Assembly: GCA_022315425.1 (NCBI GenBank)
Contig: JAIUPT010000031.1
Span: forward strand, 1,116,001-1,180,000
Direction of reading: 5' to 3'
Source: Pseudevernia furfuracea
Taxonomy: Eukaryota > Ascomycota > Lecanoromycetes > Lecanorales > Parmeliaceae
Length of the DNA stretch: 64,000 bases
Part shown: positions 45,537 to 57,245 of the stretch, one piece after another
Layout: each line of letters opens with the position of its first letter
Numbering within the stretch: position 1 is the first letter of the stretch
Notes under the pieces: generated by a model
Seen by the model: only the letters and a program-made list of their open reading frames with translations
Told to the model about the DNA's origin: nothing
Databases searched by the model: none
Translations under genes and position numbers: made by a program

Positions 45537-45903
45537 GGCAACCTGTGGTTTCCAGTCAAGTTTTTATCGAGGGTTTGGTAATTGTGAATGTCGCTTTCTT
45601 CGCGGTAATTGGGGGTTGGAGATTCCCCTTTGTACCATATTGTGCTTCTGATACGAGATAATCCAATAATCATCTCCGGATCGCATCCTTCTAGCTCGAG
45701 GCTCAAGATGTTCTGCTCCACGAGGCGCTTTCGGGCTCGCTGAAGCAGCACAGCATCAGGGTGTCACTTTCACGAATCGAAATGGCAAACGCAGTCGTCA
45801 CTATGGTATTTCGGTCTGCATAGTCAAGATAGCATACGGACGGAGCACGCTTGCGACTATAAACGTGCGGATTATGAGTATTCTGAGCTTCCCTGATTGC
45901 CAT
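45533..45903 (-). CDS. Possible small protein of 102 residues
   Basis: Exons 45802-45903 and 45533-45739 joined across a 62-nt intron (GTGACG to TTCAG, with a CTGATGC branch-like site) give 102 residues. The second exon has a protein-like stretch, RARKRLVEQNILSLELEG followed by MIIGLSRIRSTIWYKG. No domain recognised. Its 3' end overlaps the stop of the SAT4-family gene on the opposite strand by four bases. The model rests on frame continuity alone and may be spurious. Confidence 0.3.
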
Positions 45904-46151
45904 TCTATGAGTATAACCTCATTCATAAGCCACCTCGTGAATTGCTACGAACGATTATGGGCTTCAGCACCAGTGATCACCGAGAGAGACATCTCTGGCA
46001 GTCAACTTCTCTACATTGAACCCTTGACCTTCGGCTATCGAGCATATTCGTCAACAGTCAGCTTTGGTGAAGTTTACTTCACATCCTCATATCTTCCAAC
46101 ACATCCACACCTCTCAGCCTACTCCCTACGCCTTCACCACCCTCAACAGTA

Positions 46152-46994
46152 TCACTTCCTTGCCGTAGCAAGCGTCGCCAAAACATGCAGTTCAACCGCC
46201 CCACCCCCCACCCCCCACTCCTCCCCAACCACCCTCTCGAAAACCGGCCTCGCCTTCTCCACATCCCCCCCGAGCGCCCTGAACGACTCAATCCCCCTCA
46301 AATTCACCGGATTGCCCCCCTCGAAATAATACTCCCCCACCGCCCCCGCGCTCTCCCACCCCCAAACGCAATCTTCTCCCCACACCTCCACGTCCCGGAA
46401 CCCCGCCCGCTCGAGCCCGCCCTTCACCTTCCCCCCAACCGTCCACGCCTCGTCCATCAGGACCGGCGCCTCGTAGCCCGGGACCTGCTCCCGGCACGCC
46501 GCCTCCCAGGGCGCGGTGAACGGACCGAAGCGCGGCAGCCCCCAGACCGCCACCCCGAGCACCCCGCCCTCCCCCGTCACGCGCCACATCTCGCGCGCGA
46601 TCCGGTCCGGCTCCGGCGCCAGGCAGAGCATAAAGGCGGACAAGGCGTGCGTGAAGCTGCCGTCGTCGACGCCGTCGAGGCGCCGGCCGTCGACCGCGCG
46701 CGCCCTCACGCCCGCCCATTTTTCCGCCGCGATCCGCCGCTCCACCGTCGTGATCATGCCGTCCGAGGCGTCGGTGGCCAGCACCGCGGCGGCCGCGTGT
46801 CGCTGTTTGATGAGGGCGGTGAGGGCGCCCGTGCCGCAGCCGTTGTCGAAACAGCTCCCGTTGGGGGTGTCGAGCGGGAGCAGTTGGGAAACCCGGTCCA
46901 GGAGGGTACGGCAGGGTGGGGTGGTGAGGCGCTCGACTTGCAGCGCGTAGGTTGAGGCGGCGGCGGCCCAGTTTTCGTTGCTGGTTATTGCCAT
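46152..46994 (-). CDS. Class I SAM-dependent methyltransferase
   Basis: An intronless 280-residue frame from ATG 46994. Motif I (FDNGCGTGALT, about residues 49-60) and the following acidic strand end (VLATDASDGM) form the S-adenosylmethionine pocket. Then come GRRLDGVDDGSFTHALSAF and the post-motif strand GGVLGVAVWG. The arrangement is that of ubiE/Methyltransf_11-type enzymes; the substrate is unknown. The gene is much more GC-rich than its neighbours, with C or G at nearly every third position, which also opens long frames on the other strand. No signal or membrane segment. Downstream, C-rich sequence continues to 46150. Confidence 0.85.
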   Translation of the reverse strand: MAITSNENWAAAASTYALQVERLTTPPCRTLLDRVSQLLPLDTPNGSCFDNGCGTGALTALIKQRHAAAAVLATDASDGMITTVERRIAAEKWAGVRARAVDGRRLDGVDDGSFTHALSAFMLCLAPEPDRIAREMWRVTGEGGVLGVAVWGLPRFGPFTAPWEAACREQVPGYEAPVLMDEAWTVGGKVKGGLERAGFRDVEVWGEDCVWGWESAGAVGEYYFEGGNPVNLRGIESFRALGGDVEKARPVFERVVGEEWGVGGGAVELHVLATLATARK

Positions 46995-48669
46995 GAGGGG
47001 TTTTTTGGGGGTGGGAGGGGGAGGGGGGGGGGTTTTCTTTGGTGGTGGTAGTGGGGCTTCGAAAATGAGTCGGATCCAAAGTTTAGGAAGTGAGAAGATA
47101 AAGTGGGGAGGTTTGAGGGGGGGGGTTTATGTATGTGCGAGTGATGATGAAATCTCCGAACACGACCGAAGACATACTTAGAAAGGGCAAGTGCATTTGT
47201 TTGAATTGACGTCACACAACAAGAGATCGTCTGTTGACAACGTACTTCTTTTGCGCAATCATGTAGATTTGTCACGGCCACGTTCTATATCGTCCAATGC
47301 AAGAAGCCTGAAGATTCAGTTGACAATACGGAGAACAACCCACAAAAACGTCCGAGGCGCCAAGACAAGATCTCGGATAATCCGCTCGCGTTGAAGGGAG
47401 AGGCAATGCGCTTATGTAGAGTGAGGCGAGACTTTCATGTATTGAATGATCAAGTCGCAGCTAATACCCGGGCCGCTTTGCAAAACACATTAGATGTTTT
47501 TCAAGAACGATATGGCAGAATCACCACAGTGAATCAGTTCCCGCAATTAGAGTACAACGGCACAACGGCCTTTCTGAAAGACAGTTGAAAATCCTGCTCG
47601 GATTATGCTAGGAGACATGCCGGGCTAGTTCGGATATCTCATGTTGTTTGATCAGGAGGCGCCCTCGTCAGTGTCTAGCAATTCATAAGTCTAACGGACA
47701 GGTCCCGTCCCCTACCTCGAACATAGGTTAGCTGGTCGATAATAGACTGCGGTATGTCCGAGGGATATCTATTGGAGTATGGTATTCTCGAAGGAGTCAG
47801 CGGTGTTGTGTGACAAGATACGAGAGAAGAATTCGAGGTGACAAAATAACTGCACATACTCTTAATTTCCCATCGTGACGCGCGCCGGTGATGCAGTCAT
47901 TCAATTCCATAGCAACAGCCATCTTGTATCGACGATGTGGCACAGAATGAGAATAGCGCTGAAACTCCAGGGCTCAAGCTGGGTACAAACCTCATGAACC
48001 CTCATTAGCAAGCGTGGCTACCGTGCGACAGACATGGCATCTCGGCAGCGGCCATTTTCGTTAGATTCAGAACAGCAGCGGAGAAGAAGTGGAAGAGATA
48101 CACATGTTCCGCAGTCAAGATTCATGGATTCTGGGCATGTGAGCCTGCTACAATGTTATGCATTCGATGTTGGGTCGGCAACAGCCAATGTGCCAAGCGG
48201 TCACTCTTCAATCAATCTTATCGCACGAACAGTAAAATTACGGCAGCCTTCATTAATCTCTCACTCACTCGGATTTAGTGCTGTCAGAATTTGCTATTCA
48301 AGGGCAAGGTGCGTTGGATGTTTAATCATACAAAGCGGCGGCAACAAAATGCTCGAAAGACTGCTGCGTCTCCATGGTTCGTTACGGTAGGACTGTGGGT
48401 TAGTGGGTCGCATAAGAGGCGATCGCATAGGAAGGTTCCCGGCAGGAGACTCGTATCATCAGCAAACCCTGTTAATATGGACCTCTCACCTATAAATGGC
48501 TCTTCAGTCGCAATCTTCTCTTTTCAGAACCATGGCCGTCCTTGACCCCGCCCGTCCACACCTGCGTTGGGCTAGCTCTCATTATCAAGGCTCGAAATAG
48601 TCGCATTCTGCCAGATAATTCAAGGTCAAGTTGAGGGCTGAGTATGCTCAGAAGGGCATGTGATTATCA
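46995..48669. other. Intergenic
   Basis: G-rich run near 47010-47035, then ordinary sequence. An ATG frame at 48034-48390 has no recognisable content and is not called. No RNA gene seen. Confidence 0.45.
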
Positions 48670-49606
48670 TCATCCCACCCGCTCGACCTCGAATCTCAAT
48701 CTCCGCAAACCATCTTCGCCCCAATGACCTGTAGTCATGCCTTCGGCCTCGTCCAACTCACCCCAGGTTTTCCACTTGGTCCCTGTCTCTCGGCCGGCGA
48801 CTTCCCACAGTTTCGCAAAGCTTTCCACATCATGCCGCCATATCATGGGCGAATCCTTACCCACCGTGGGAGTGTTCCGCACCTCCTGTCCTTTTAGGTT
48901 CCCCGTCTGTCGCCCGAACACCAGACTGCCTTTGCGCGGCCTCAACGTCTTGATCATTCTCTTACAGATCTTCACTTGGTCGTCCCAGCCGAAAAGGTGT
49001 AAGAAGCTCGCGGCGTACACGGCGTCGATCTTCCCGTCCAATCTGTCGAGAGCCCTACTGTTTTCCTCCAGGGCGTCGGCGGTGAAGAAATGCCCGTTCA
49101 TCGTCCCCTTGTCTTTGAACAAATCGTAACTCAGGTCAAAGAAGCTCTGCTCCAGATCGCATGCGTAGAGATTCTCGGAAGGGACGCCGTCGTGGACGAG
49201 TTTCCTTATGTCCTGCGCGAAGCAGCAGCCGAGGTCGAGAAGCGTGTGCTGCGATTGGGGTTCCCTGAGGAAAGAGAGGACACGAGGGTAGCAGGGTTGG
49301 GTGGATATGGAGAGCTCGAGGAATCGAAACCTGCCGATGCACGGATACGGTCGCAAAGCCCACGCCCTCTCCCTCTATATGTGTGCGCGCGTTAGTTGCC
49401 AAACATGCGTCACAAGTAGATTGGTTAAGACGGACCATTTCGAACACGTGAGAGTTGATCTCTTCCGGGGGAATGTGGCTGTAGTTCTCGAAGAGCTCGC
49501 GGCACGCCGGGCTCAGGTCTTCGAGCCCTGTGTGGTACCACGGGACGTCTTTGGAATATTGGTCGACTTCGGCTTCATCGTTCGCTTGATCCGCGGTCGA
49601 AGACAT
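48670..49606 (-). CDS. AusD/UMTA-like SAM-dependent methyltransferase
   Basis: Exons 49436-49606 and 48670-49374 (61-nt intron, GTCCGT to ATATAG) give 291 residues. The splice creates the family hallmark ERAWALRPYPCIGRFRFLEL. Motif I is TLLDLGCCFAQDIRKL, followed by LYACDLEQSFFDL (SAM ribose-binding acidic residue) and AASFLHLFGWDDQ. This order is typical of fungal methyltransferases related to AusD and its kin in meroterpenoid pathways, but many relatives lie outside clusters. No PKS, terpene cyclase or prenyltransferase gene is nearby, so a role in secondary metabolism is not supported by context. Intact. Confidence 0.88.
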
Positions 49607-50202
49607 TATTGCGTATTCAAGATTTTATGTAAGTGAAGTAGGTAGGAAAGAAACGGAGAAGTAAAGGAGCAAAAAGACATTCTTCCCCCCCCTCCCCCCC
49701 GCGCCCCAAAAAGGAGAATATATATGTGAAAGTGGCCGGAGCGTACGTTGTCGAAAGTCGACCTAGGATCCACCTGCGTCATGAGTCCCCGCCCGAGGTG
49801 GTCCGAAGGCTGCTAAAATCTGGGTTCGTCGGCTAGGACCGTCACGTTTAGGTGGATGGCACTTTTGTTTCTTCAGGGCTTCTCCGGGGCGGGTACCTCC
49901 GCGTCTTCCATCCCCCACGCTAATAACGGGTACGAGTACATATTGCTCTTAAAGATCGCTGGCACTGGGTTTCCAATTAAGCGGCTGCATCTTTTCATTT
50001 AGAAAGTGACGGTATGGCTTTCGTTGCTTGTCCCATACATTTTTCGGTATATGTCAAAAGGCTGAAGGAGTATCCATTTTGTGAATCAATCTCATTTCAA
50101 AAACCCCAGGGAAGGCTAGACAAGAGGCTTTTGAGGAGGAACCAGCCAAGTCACTATTTAGGGATGCAAGTTGCGAGCTCGCAAAACTTGAAAATATGAC
50201 AC
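49607..50202. other. Intergenic
   Basis: C-rich run near 49686-49706; no gene supported. Confidence 0.5.
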
Positions 50203-51775
50203 CTATTCCCTCCACCGAATCCCCCACTCCCCTTTCGCGTAACTCGCCTCCACCACAATACCGCTCATAACGGCCTCGCACTTCTTCCTGTGCTCTTGGG
50301 TTCTTCCATCACTATCATCGTCCCCACCTATTCCACCCTTTCCAATCTCCTTTCCCTTTCCCTTTCCCTTTCCATTTCCATTTCCCTTCCCCTTCCCCTT
50401 CGCCCCTTTGTCTTTCCCATCTTCGCCTCCCACCAGACCATCAACCACAACTCCAAAAGCACACAGTCTCCGCGCTGCACATCTGACCGACTCCCTCTCA
50501 TCCGCCCGCTTCTGCCCCTCTCGCCTCTTCTGCAGCATCTCCGCTGTCTCTTCGATCTTCTCGGCCCAGCCTTTCTCGCCGCCTATACTGCCGTTGACTT
50601 CGGATTCTGATTGGGCAGGTCGGACTCGAAGGCTTATCATGTCGGCGTGACCGTTGGCGCTGGTGTCGGACTCGGTCTCCGAGGACATCGACAGATCTTC
50701 CGCGGATCCCAGGTGGTTTGTTTGGGGGTCTGTAAAAGAATTGTTAGAGAGTGTGGATATGGGAACTTTGAATGTGGATAATTTTGGATGCATACTTTCA
50801 GAAGCATCGTCTTTGTCTTCCATATCCACACTCTTCCACTCCTTCGGTTCCGGCACGCCCCGCGGCGCTCTGTTCTTCTTCCTCCCAAATGCCTTTTCCG
50901 GATCGTGTCTCGCTCCGAAGACAAGCGCCTCGATTTCGGCGCAGGATACTGTGATGCGCGTTTCGCCTTTGACTTTCCTCGAGCTCCCTTTGGCGGCTTT
51001 TGATGGAGGCGCTTCGGGTGACACGATGGGGTCTTGCGAAAGGTCGAGGGAGGGATCCTTACCGTTGAGTCGCGCAACGAATGCATCGTGGATTCGACGG
51101 TCGCTGCTGCCAGGCGCTTGGCTAGGCTTGTTGTGGCGGCAGCGATCAGAGCAATATTTGGCGGGAGTGGAGGCGGCTTTGGTGCTTTGTGACTTCCGGG
51201 TACCTATGAACCGGTGAGGTAAGCACGTACTATTGTAGGGGTTTTGATGTTTTGGATGGAAAAGCTACGTCGGAGAAGGATGTTTCGTAGTAAGGACTAT
51301 GTTCAAGCTAGACACGAAAAGAGAGTTTTCTGTGCGTTGTGCAGAAGGGTACAGGGCGAGACGGACAGCTGCGAAGAGTAGGCATCTAAAATCAAGAGGC
51401 CAGACAAGCCAGTGGAAGATTTCTCTGATATTGAACCATTGTGCAAGTTTAAGTTCGTCAAGGCAGTCGCAATCTTGGAGCAAACTCGGTGCAGGGCATG
51501 AAGTAGATCAGGCCCCAGATATCAGACCAAAGACGAGTACCAAGATGCATGATACCCGTGATACGCTTTTAACAAGCTTCAGCAATACTCACTAATGACT
51601 CGTCCACAAGTATGACAATACGGAATTGCCTCGCCTCCAGGTGTGAGATAAAGTGGGGGAGGCGTGGCAGCATGCTGTGAAAACACGAGTATAAGTTCTT
51701 TGGCCAGGAGTCTGTCTGCCTTCAAGGTGAGAGCTGTACCTTTGTAGGCCGAGACCAGCTATCCATCCACGACAT
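50203..51775 (-). CDS. Conserved fungal protein with zinc-ribbon-like cysteines
   Basis: Four exons are proposed: 51740-51775, 51593-51674, 50796-51203 and 50203-50729, giving 350 residues. The last intron (50730-50795, 66 nt, GTATGC to TTTTACAG with a CTAAC branch site) is a multiple of three, so retaining it would give a 372-residue form in the same frame. Two cysteine pairs, CHTC in exon 2 and YCSDRCR in exon 3, bracket a short loop and look like a treble-clef or ribbon zinc site. Then come VSCAEIEALVFGAR, GRKKNRAPRGVPE and WKSVDM, blocks I recall from uncharacterised ascomycete proteins. A low-complexity tract of alternating Lys/Gly/Asn (about 18 residues) and a C-terminal globular end (VEASYAKGEWGIRW) complete it. 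Function unknown. Confidence 0.72.
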
Positions 51776-52363
51776 GATGTCCAGATAGAAATAGTCTCGT
51801 CAAAACCGTGCTTGCAAGTCGGTCGCGTGCTAACTTTATTTCTTGAGCGTTAGAAACTTCCTTCGGTCAGGATCGCAGCGTGTGTAATGTTTTCATCGCA
51901 ATTGCCTATAGGAAGGTTTGGAAGCCATTACCCTTGGAGTTGGTTTAGTAGTTGTAATAGATTCGATTCCTATTGGCGCTGGTACAATGGTGTTGCGGTG
52001 CTTTCCTTTTGCTGTTACACATTAGTGTGCGTAAAAGCCTAAGGTCAGGAAAACTGTTATATAGACTAGCACTAGCGTGGTTACAAGCTGTATTTTCTCC
52101 GATGGCAAAATGACATCCTAGTGCTGTCTCGTTTAGATGCTCACGCTGAATCCACACGTATATAGGTCTCTTCTTTGCGCTACAGAACTAGCAAACAGTT
52201 CCGCCTCGCCTCGCCTCGCTGCACTGCCTCCACTTTGCCGCACTGCCTCCACTTTGCCTCTGGTTTTTCACCTGTGTTACCCCAATAGTCCATTGCTGTA
52301 TTATCCATCATGCCCTATATGGAACGAAATATGGAAAGACCAACAAGCCTTCATCGCAATGAT
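51776..52363. other. Intergenic
   Basis: Includes short GCCTCGCCTCGC and CACTGCCTCCACTTTGCC-type direct duplications near 52205-52260. No gene. Confidence 0.5.
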
Positions 52364-55300
52364 TTAAGCTCCAAGTTGAAAGGCCTTCTCCTCCAAAAGT
52401 TCAACGATCCTCTGAAAATCTCCATGTTCAGACGTTTTTCCCAATTGCATCTTCGCATGATCCAGCGCCGTCATCTGGCTTTCCTCCTCCTTGATATCAA
52501 CCCTCGCCCCATGCTTCAACAACACATCCACGGCGTCCAAATGGCCCAGTTCTGCCGCCCAATGCAACGGCGTCCGTCCCAAGTAATTGCGTGCATCAAC
52601 ATCCATGTTGTGAGCAAGTAGGATCTCGATGCATTCTACGCTACCACTCCAGGCAGCGGAATGCAAAGTAAGGCTGCCGTTGGAGAGTCGCAAGGACAGA
52701 TCAACGCGGCGATCATTGCTCAACAGACGTAGAATATCGGGATGGCCGCGAGCGGCAAGATGTGATGCAGTCCAACCCCTTGAATCGCTGCCTCGCCAGT
52801 TGCAGTTCGCGCCGTGGTCGAGGAGAACACGTACCATGCGAAGGCGACCCTTATCTGTTGCTCTATGGAGGGGTGGCTCGGGCCAATCTGCGGACTCACT
52901 CACTGCATTGACATCTGCACCAAAGTCAATCAATAATTTTAGGATTTCGTCATTTCCTTGCTCGATGGCTGCGTCTAAAAGCGTTGTGCGAAGACTGTAT
53001 TCTAAGACGCAGTGATTGGGGTTGGCGCCGGATTCCAACAGTTGTCGTGCTGCTGCTAGATGACCGTCTTTGACCGCAGCATACAGGGGCGGTTTGCCTT
53101 TGAATTGGGCTTTCAGTTTAGCACCAGAAGACAACAACTTAGGAATTAGAGCCGCATTGCCTGCTTCGGCGGCAACGTAGAGGGCGGGAGGGTACATGCT
53201 GTGCTCTAAGTCCACACGAGCGCCTTTACTCAGTAGGAAATCGATCATGTCGTTGTCTGCAAGATGAACTGCAGCAGCTAATCCTGTACTTGACACACGG
53301 ACACCGAACATAGGCCACACATTCCCAGGTTGTGCGTTGACATTCGCACCTCGATCCAAAAGCAGCCGAGCGATTTTGTGGTGACCTCCTATGATTGCAG
53401 CTTGAAGAGGGCCGCCATAGGAACCGTCGACTAGATCGGGATCGGCTCCATGATCCAGAAGCTCCGTCACTATATTAATGTAGCCGTGGTATGAAGCTTG
53501 TTGCAAGGCTGTGCCATGCAAACCATATGCATTAACTTGAGCACCATTCTTAACAAGCAGTGTGACGATAGAGCAGAAGCCATTTCCCGCAGCGCTTTCT
53601 AGTGCATATCTTCTGCTAGACGGCGCATTTACATCCGCTTGGGCTGAGATCAGGTCCTGGACAGTGGAAAGATGCCCCTCACAAGAAGCTTCTACCAAAG
53701 CTGAACTGGGTCGGTTCCCATGGCTATACCCAATATCCAATGTCGACGCGCTGGCTGCGTCCTTCTGAAATAGGCTTGTTACCATATCATTCCAGCCACA
53801 CTGCGCCGCAAAGTGAAGGACACCATCAGGGACATACCCTGCGTAAAGCTCCAACAGCTTCCTGGACTTCGTCGAAGCCGCGGAGGGCAATGCTGTAGTA
53901 ATAGTATCTATGTTTGCCTTGGGCAGCAGTTGTGATAACATGTTCAGATCCAGGTTTCGGGACGCGATTTGCAAGGGATTCGAACCGTACCTCGACGCCA
54001 CTTTTCGACTGCCAAAAAGGTTGACATGAGCACCTGCGTCTATCAAGATTTTGGTGATCTCTGGAGATCTGCTTTTGGTGGCCTCGAGTAAGGCTGTGCT
54101 AGCACGGTTCGTCTGCACATTGGGGTCTGCGTCATGCTGGATCAGAAGCCTAATCAAGTCGACATGTCCACCTGCCACTGCTGCGTTCAACGGTGTATGG
54201 AACATCCCACATTCTTGGTTAGGATCAGCAACTGCGGAAAGCAGCAGCTGGGCCACGCCTAAATGTCCGTTATACGCAGCGACTTGGAGAGGCGTTCCGA
54301 ACATTCCTTTCCCCTCATCTGGCTTGGAACCATTTTTAAGGAGTTGGTCGACGAGGTTCGCGAGTCCGCTTTGCGAAGCGTAGTAGACCGGCGATGCATA
54401 CGCACTTGCGTTGATATTAGTCCCCCGCCATGGCTTGTCAGGATCATAGAGGCAACGCCAATTCGAAAAAAGCGTGAGGCTGTCGTTCATCAGATTTAGC
54501 ATTAGTTGAGTTCCAATCGCAGAGGTCTTGGTTTCTGATGACTGCATGTGACGCATCCAGAATTCAGCCGCGTACCGAGCCAAAGGGTATTCGCAGATAT
54601 CACGATCGTCTATCCAAGGGTTCCGAAACTGGAGAAGGTAGACCAAGCAGCACTCAGCAGTGTAAGCTTGAGAATCAATTTCCCCGAGAACAGGAGGGAA
54701 GACTTGTCCCTGAAAATGCACTACTAGAAAGTCTTTCACTGACGAATGTGCAAGATGGAGCTCTTGAGTCTCTCTAACCACAACCCCATCATTGTTCCTG
54801 ATGAACGTTCGCGAGAGAGAGACGAGACTAGTGCACATTGTCAAAAGATCGTGCGGGTCCAAAAGCCTCATATCTGGGTCAAACACGAGACCCTCCCCGT
54901 GTTGAATGTCGATGGCGATGAATTCCACAGCCTCGTCAAGTCGAATCTAACGGAATTGTCGTTGAAAGCTCATGGCGATCGATTGTGGTACTCACAGGAC
55001 GCGGAGAGACTGTTAATACTCTCAAAATTTTGCAGACAAGTTCGTGTGAGTCTGGATCGAGTCCTTCTAGCGCCCTTCGATAAGTGTCTGTTAGATCCTT
55101 CGGAGGTGTTCTAAGTGCGTTCTCAAGCTGTTTGAGCATCTTGCACCTGGAGAGTACCTCGACTTGGCATGCAACCCAGCGAAACCTACAAAGACGATCA
55201 ACAGATGAGCGCCCTCCGACTCACTTTGTCACCTACATTCCTTGAGCACCCGTCATAAGAGCCGACTCGATTTTTGACTGGACTATCTGAGGCCACCTCC

Positions 55301-56751
55301 TCAGCTTAGGACTGTGATTCAGCTGCTCCTGGATATATGCGCGAATGTCGGGCTCGATTAGACTACTCTCGAGAAGTATGTGTGCTGTGATGATTGGGGT
55401 AAGATGTTCCTCCAGGTCTGGATCAGACCGGCTTGTTACCAAGACATGAACGTTGCCAGTCTTTGAATGGAGTAGCCGTTGTACTATAGACAAGAGCTTC
55501 TGTCGCTCAACGCATTCGTCTAGGGCGTCTAGTATGATATAGACGTGATCGAACTCTTCCATGCTACCACAGAGGATAGCTGAGAGCTCGGCTTCCATTT
55601 CCATACGCGCGCCGTATCGGGTGTTGCTGAGATTCTCCAGCGTCAATCTAACTAGCGCTTCTGGAAGTCTTGAAGTCTGCTTTGCAAGTTGTGCCACCAA
55701 CGAGCGAAGTAAATTCTCAGCCGTACTGATTATCTTATTTCCGAAGTCAAAGTAATGATACAATACAGCGGTATTTTGCTCCTCGCGCAGTCGCTGAATT
55801 GCATCTTCGATGATTGTGGAGCTGAGGATACAATCTTAGTACAATTGCTGACAATGTGCCAAAAGACCTACCATAATATTGTTTTGCCACAGCCAGCTAT
55901 ACATGTGCTCGATAGTTAGTAACTATAGTGAAACTTTAATAGAGAGGTTGACTCACGAATTCCATGTATCCAAAACAAGGAATTGGTCTCTCTGCACCAG
56001 AAGTCATAGTCAATTCGCTCTAAGAACCACACGCCCGTATGAGCTCCCCTTTTATCTCGTACTTCATTATGTTTGATTGTTTGATCTGGGCCCTTGAGCC
56101 ATTTCAAAACGCTTTGAAGTTGCGTTTCTATCGCCTTTTCAGCTACGGTCAAACCGATTGGATATAAATCGGCCACACACCGAGGCTAAGAGGGTGAGCA
56201 CTCGTGGAATTAAGGACTCTCTCCCTCAAGTCTCTCGTCGTCTCTCGGATTGCAATGATGGACGCTCTTCTATCTTTTAGAGAATGCCAACGTACGTTAA
56301 TTGTCATGTTCTGGACTCACGTGTTGTCAACCAGCAACGCACATTCCAGCAGGCTTTTCGTTCGGTATATGCTCGCAAGAGTCTTGGTGACATCTTTTTC
56401 TCGCAGTGGCCACGTCAACCACCCTCTCAATGCCCTCCACTGATTGACTGGTGGCTCAAGCTTGGCTCTGAGACTTTCGAGATCATGCTGGCAGATTCCC
56501 AGCGGACCGTCGGCAGACGCGATATCGGCTAGTGTAGAGAGGTACTTATGGCTAGCCGCTTTCTCGTCATCTACGAGTGCAACAAGACGCTCGACGACGT
56601 TGCGCAAAGCTGCAACCTCATTTGTCACCCTCAAGAGATCCTTTGGAGCATTCTTGACATGCTTGCGGTACTCGTAGCAACATGATATGACTGAAGCACT
56701 AATCTGTAAAACCGCAATGAGACTGGCGACCAGACTCAGAGGTTCTACCAT
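52364..56751 (-). CDS. STAND protein: Fungal_N + NACHT + ankyrin repeats (fungal NLR)
   Basis: Seven exons (56321-56751, 56218-56269, 55957-56185, 55872-55896, 55237-55821, 54996-55185, 52364-54946) give 1,364 residues. Residues 1-160 match the fungal N-terminal domain of STAND proteins (MVEPLSLVASLIAVLQ). The NACHT ATPase has Walker A PGCGKT (238-243, assembled from three exons), Walker B YIILDALDEC (about 340-349), and VHVLVTSRSDPDLEEHL. A winged-helix stretch contains GMFRWVACQVEVL. From about residue 690 there are some fifteen ankyrin repeats (for example GYINIVTELLDHGADPDL and GRTPLHWAAELGHLDAVDVLL). Such proteins oligomerise on ligand sensing and act in non-self recognition. The exon 2/exon 3 junction would need an intron of only 32 nt; otherwise the gene carries a frameshift there. 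Confidence 0.88.
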
Positions 56752-57245
56752 GATTAATCAGATATTGTCTACAGCGGGGTACCAGATGCATTGTCTGTTT
56801 CTCGAAAGATAGCAAGACCTTGCCGACCAGACGTGGTCGAGTAGCGTGGGGAGCCAGCTGAAGGCTGAGGCGCAGTCTTTACAGCCACGTCTGCCAGGGA
56901 TCATGCTCCAAGATGCAGGCTACAGCCATGCAGCGAATTAGTACTAGTGTTGCTTTATAGGAATCTCAGACTACAACCTTGCTCATAGCTTCACGATTAG
57001 GCATGGTCTAGAGAGCGAAAGATGTTAGAGCCTATGTAGACTGTAGAGGTGAGGCTACTAGCTACCTATTCAAACGCCCTGACCCTAAGTAGAGTAAGGG
57101 AGATCCCGTGGCAGCGCTGCTTTTTCGCGTCGTCGCGTCACGAGCATCTCAAATCGAACGCGTTCTTATCTGCACATATTGCTTTCCCAGTGTCCTTGAT
57201 TCATAACTGCGTGCCAACATCGCCATCTCGGAAGCAGTCATCAAA
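56752..57245. other. Divergent intergenic region
   Basis: Between the STAND gene and the divergent gene at 57246. No gene or repeat seen. Confidence 0.5.

Noticed and set aside
46185..46955. Long frame opposite the methyltransferase
   Set aside because: A shadow caused by the very GC-rich third positions of the real gene; Pro/Arg-rich nonsense composition.
33797..49606. Possible secondary-metabolite cluster (GMC enzyme plus two methyltransferases)
   Set aside because: No PKS, NRPS, terpene cyclase, prenyltransferase or cluster regulator lies in the interval; the enzymes are separated by unrelated genes.
53970..53990. tRNA-like GATTCGAACC string
   Set aside because: It lies inside the ankyrin-coding exon of the STAND gene and no acceptor stem or anticodon arm can be drawn around it.
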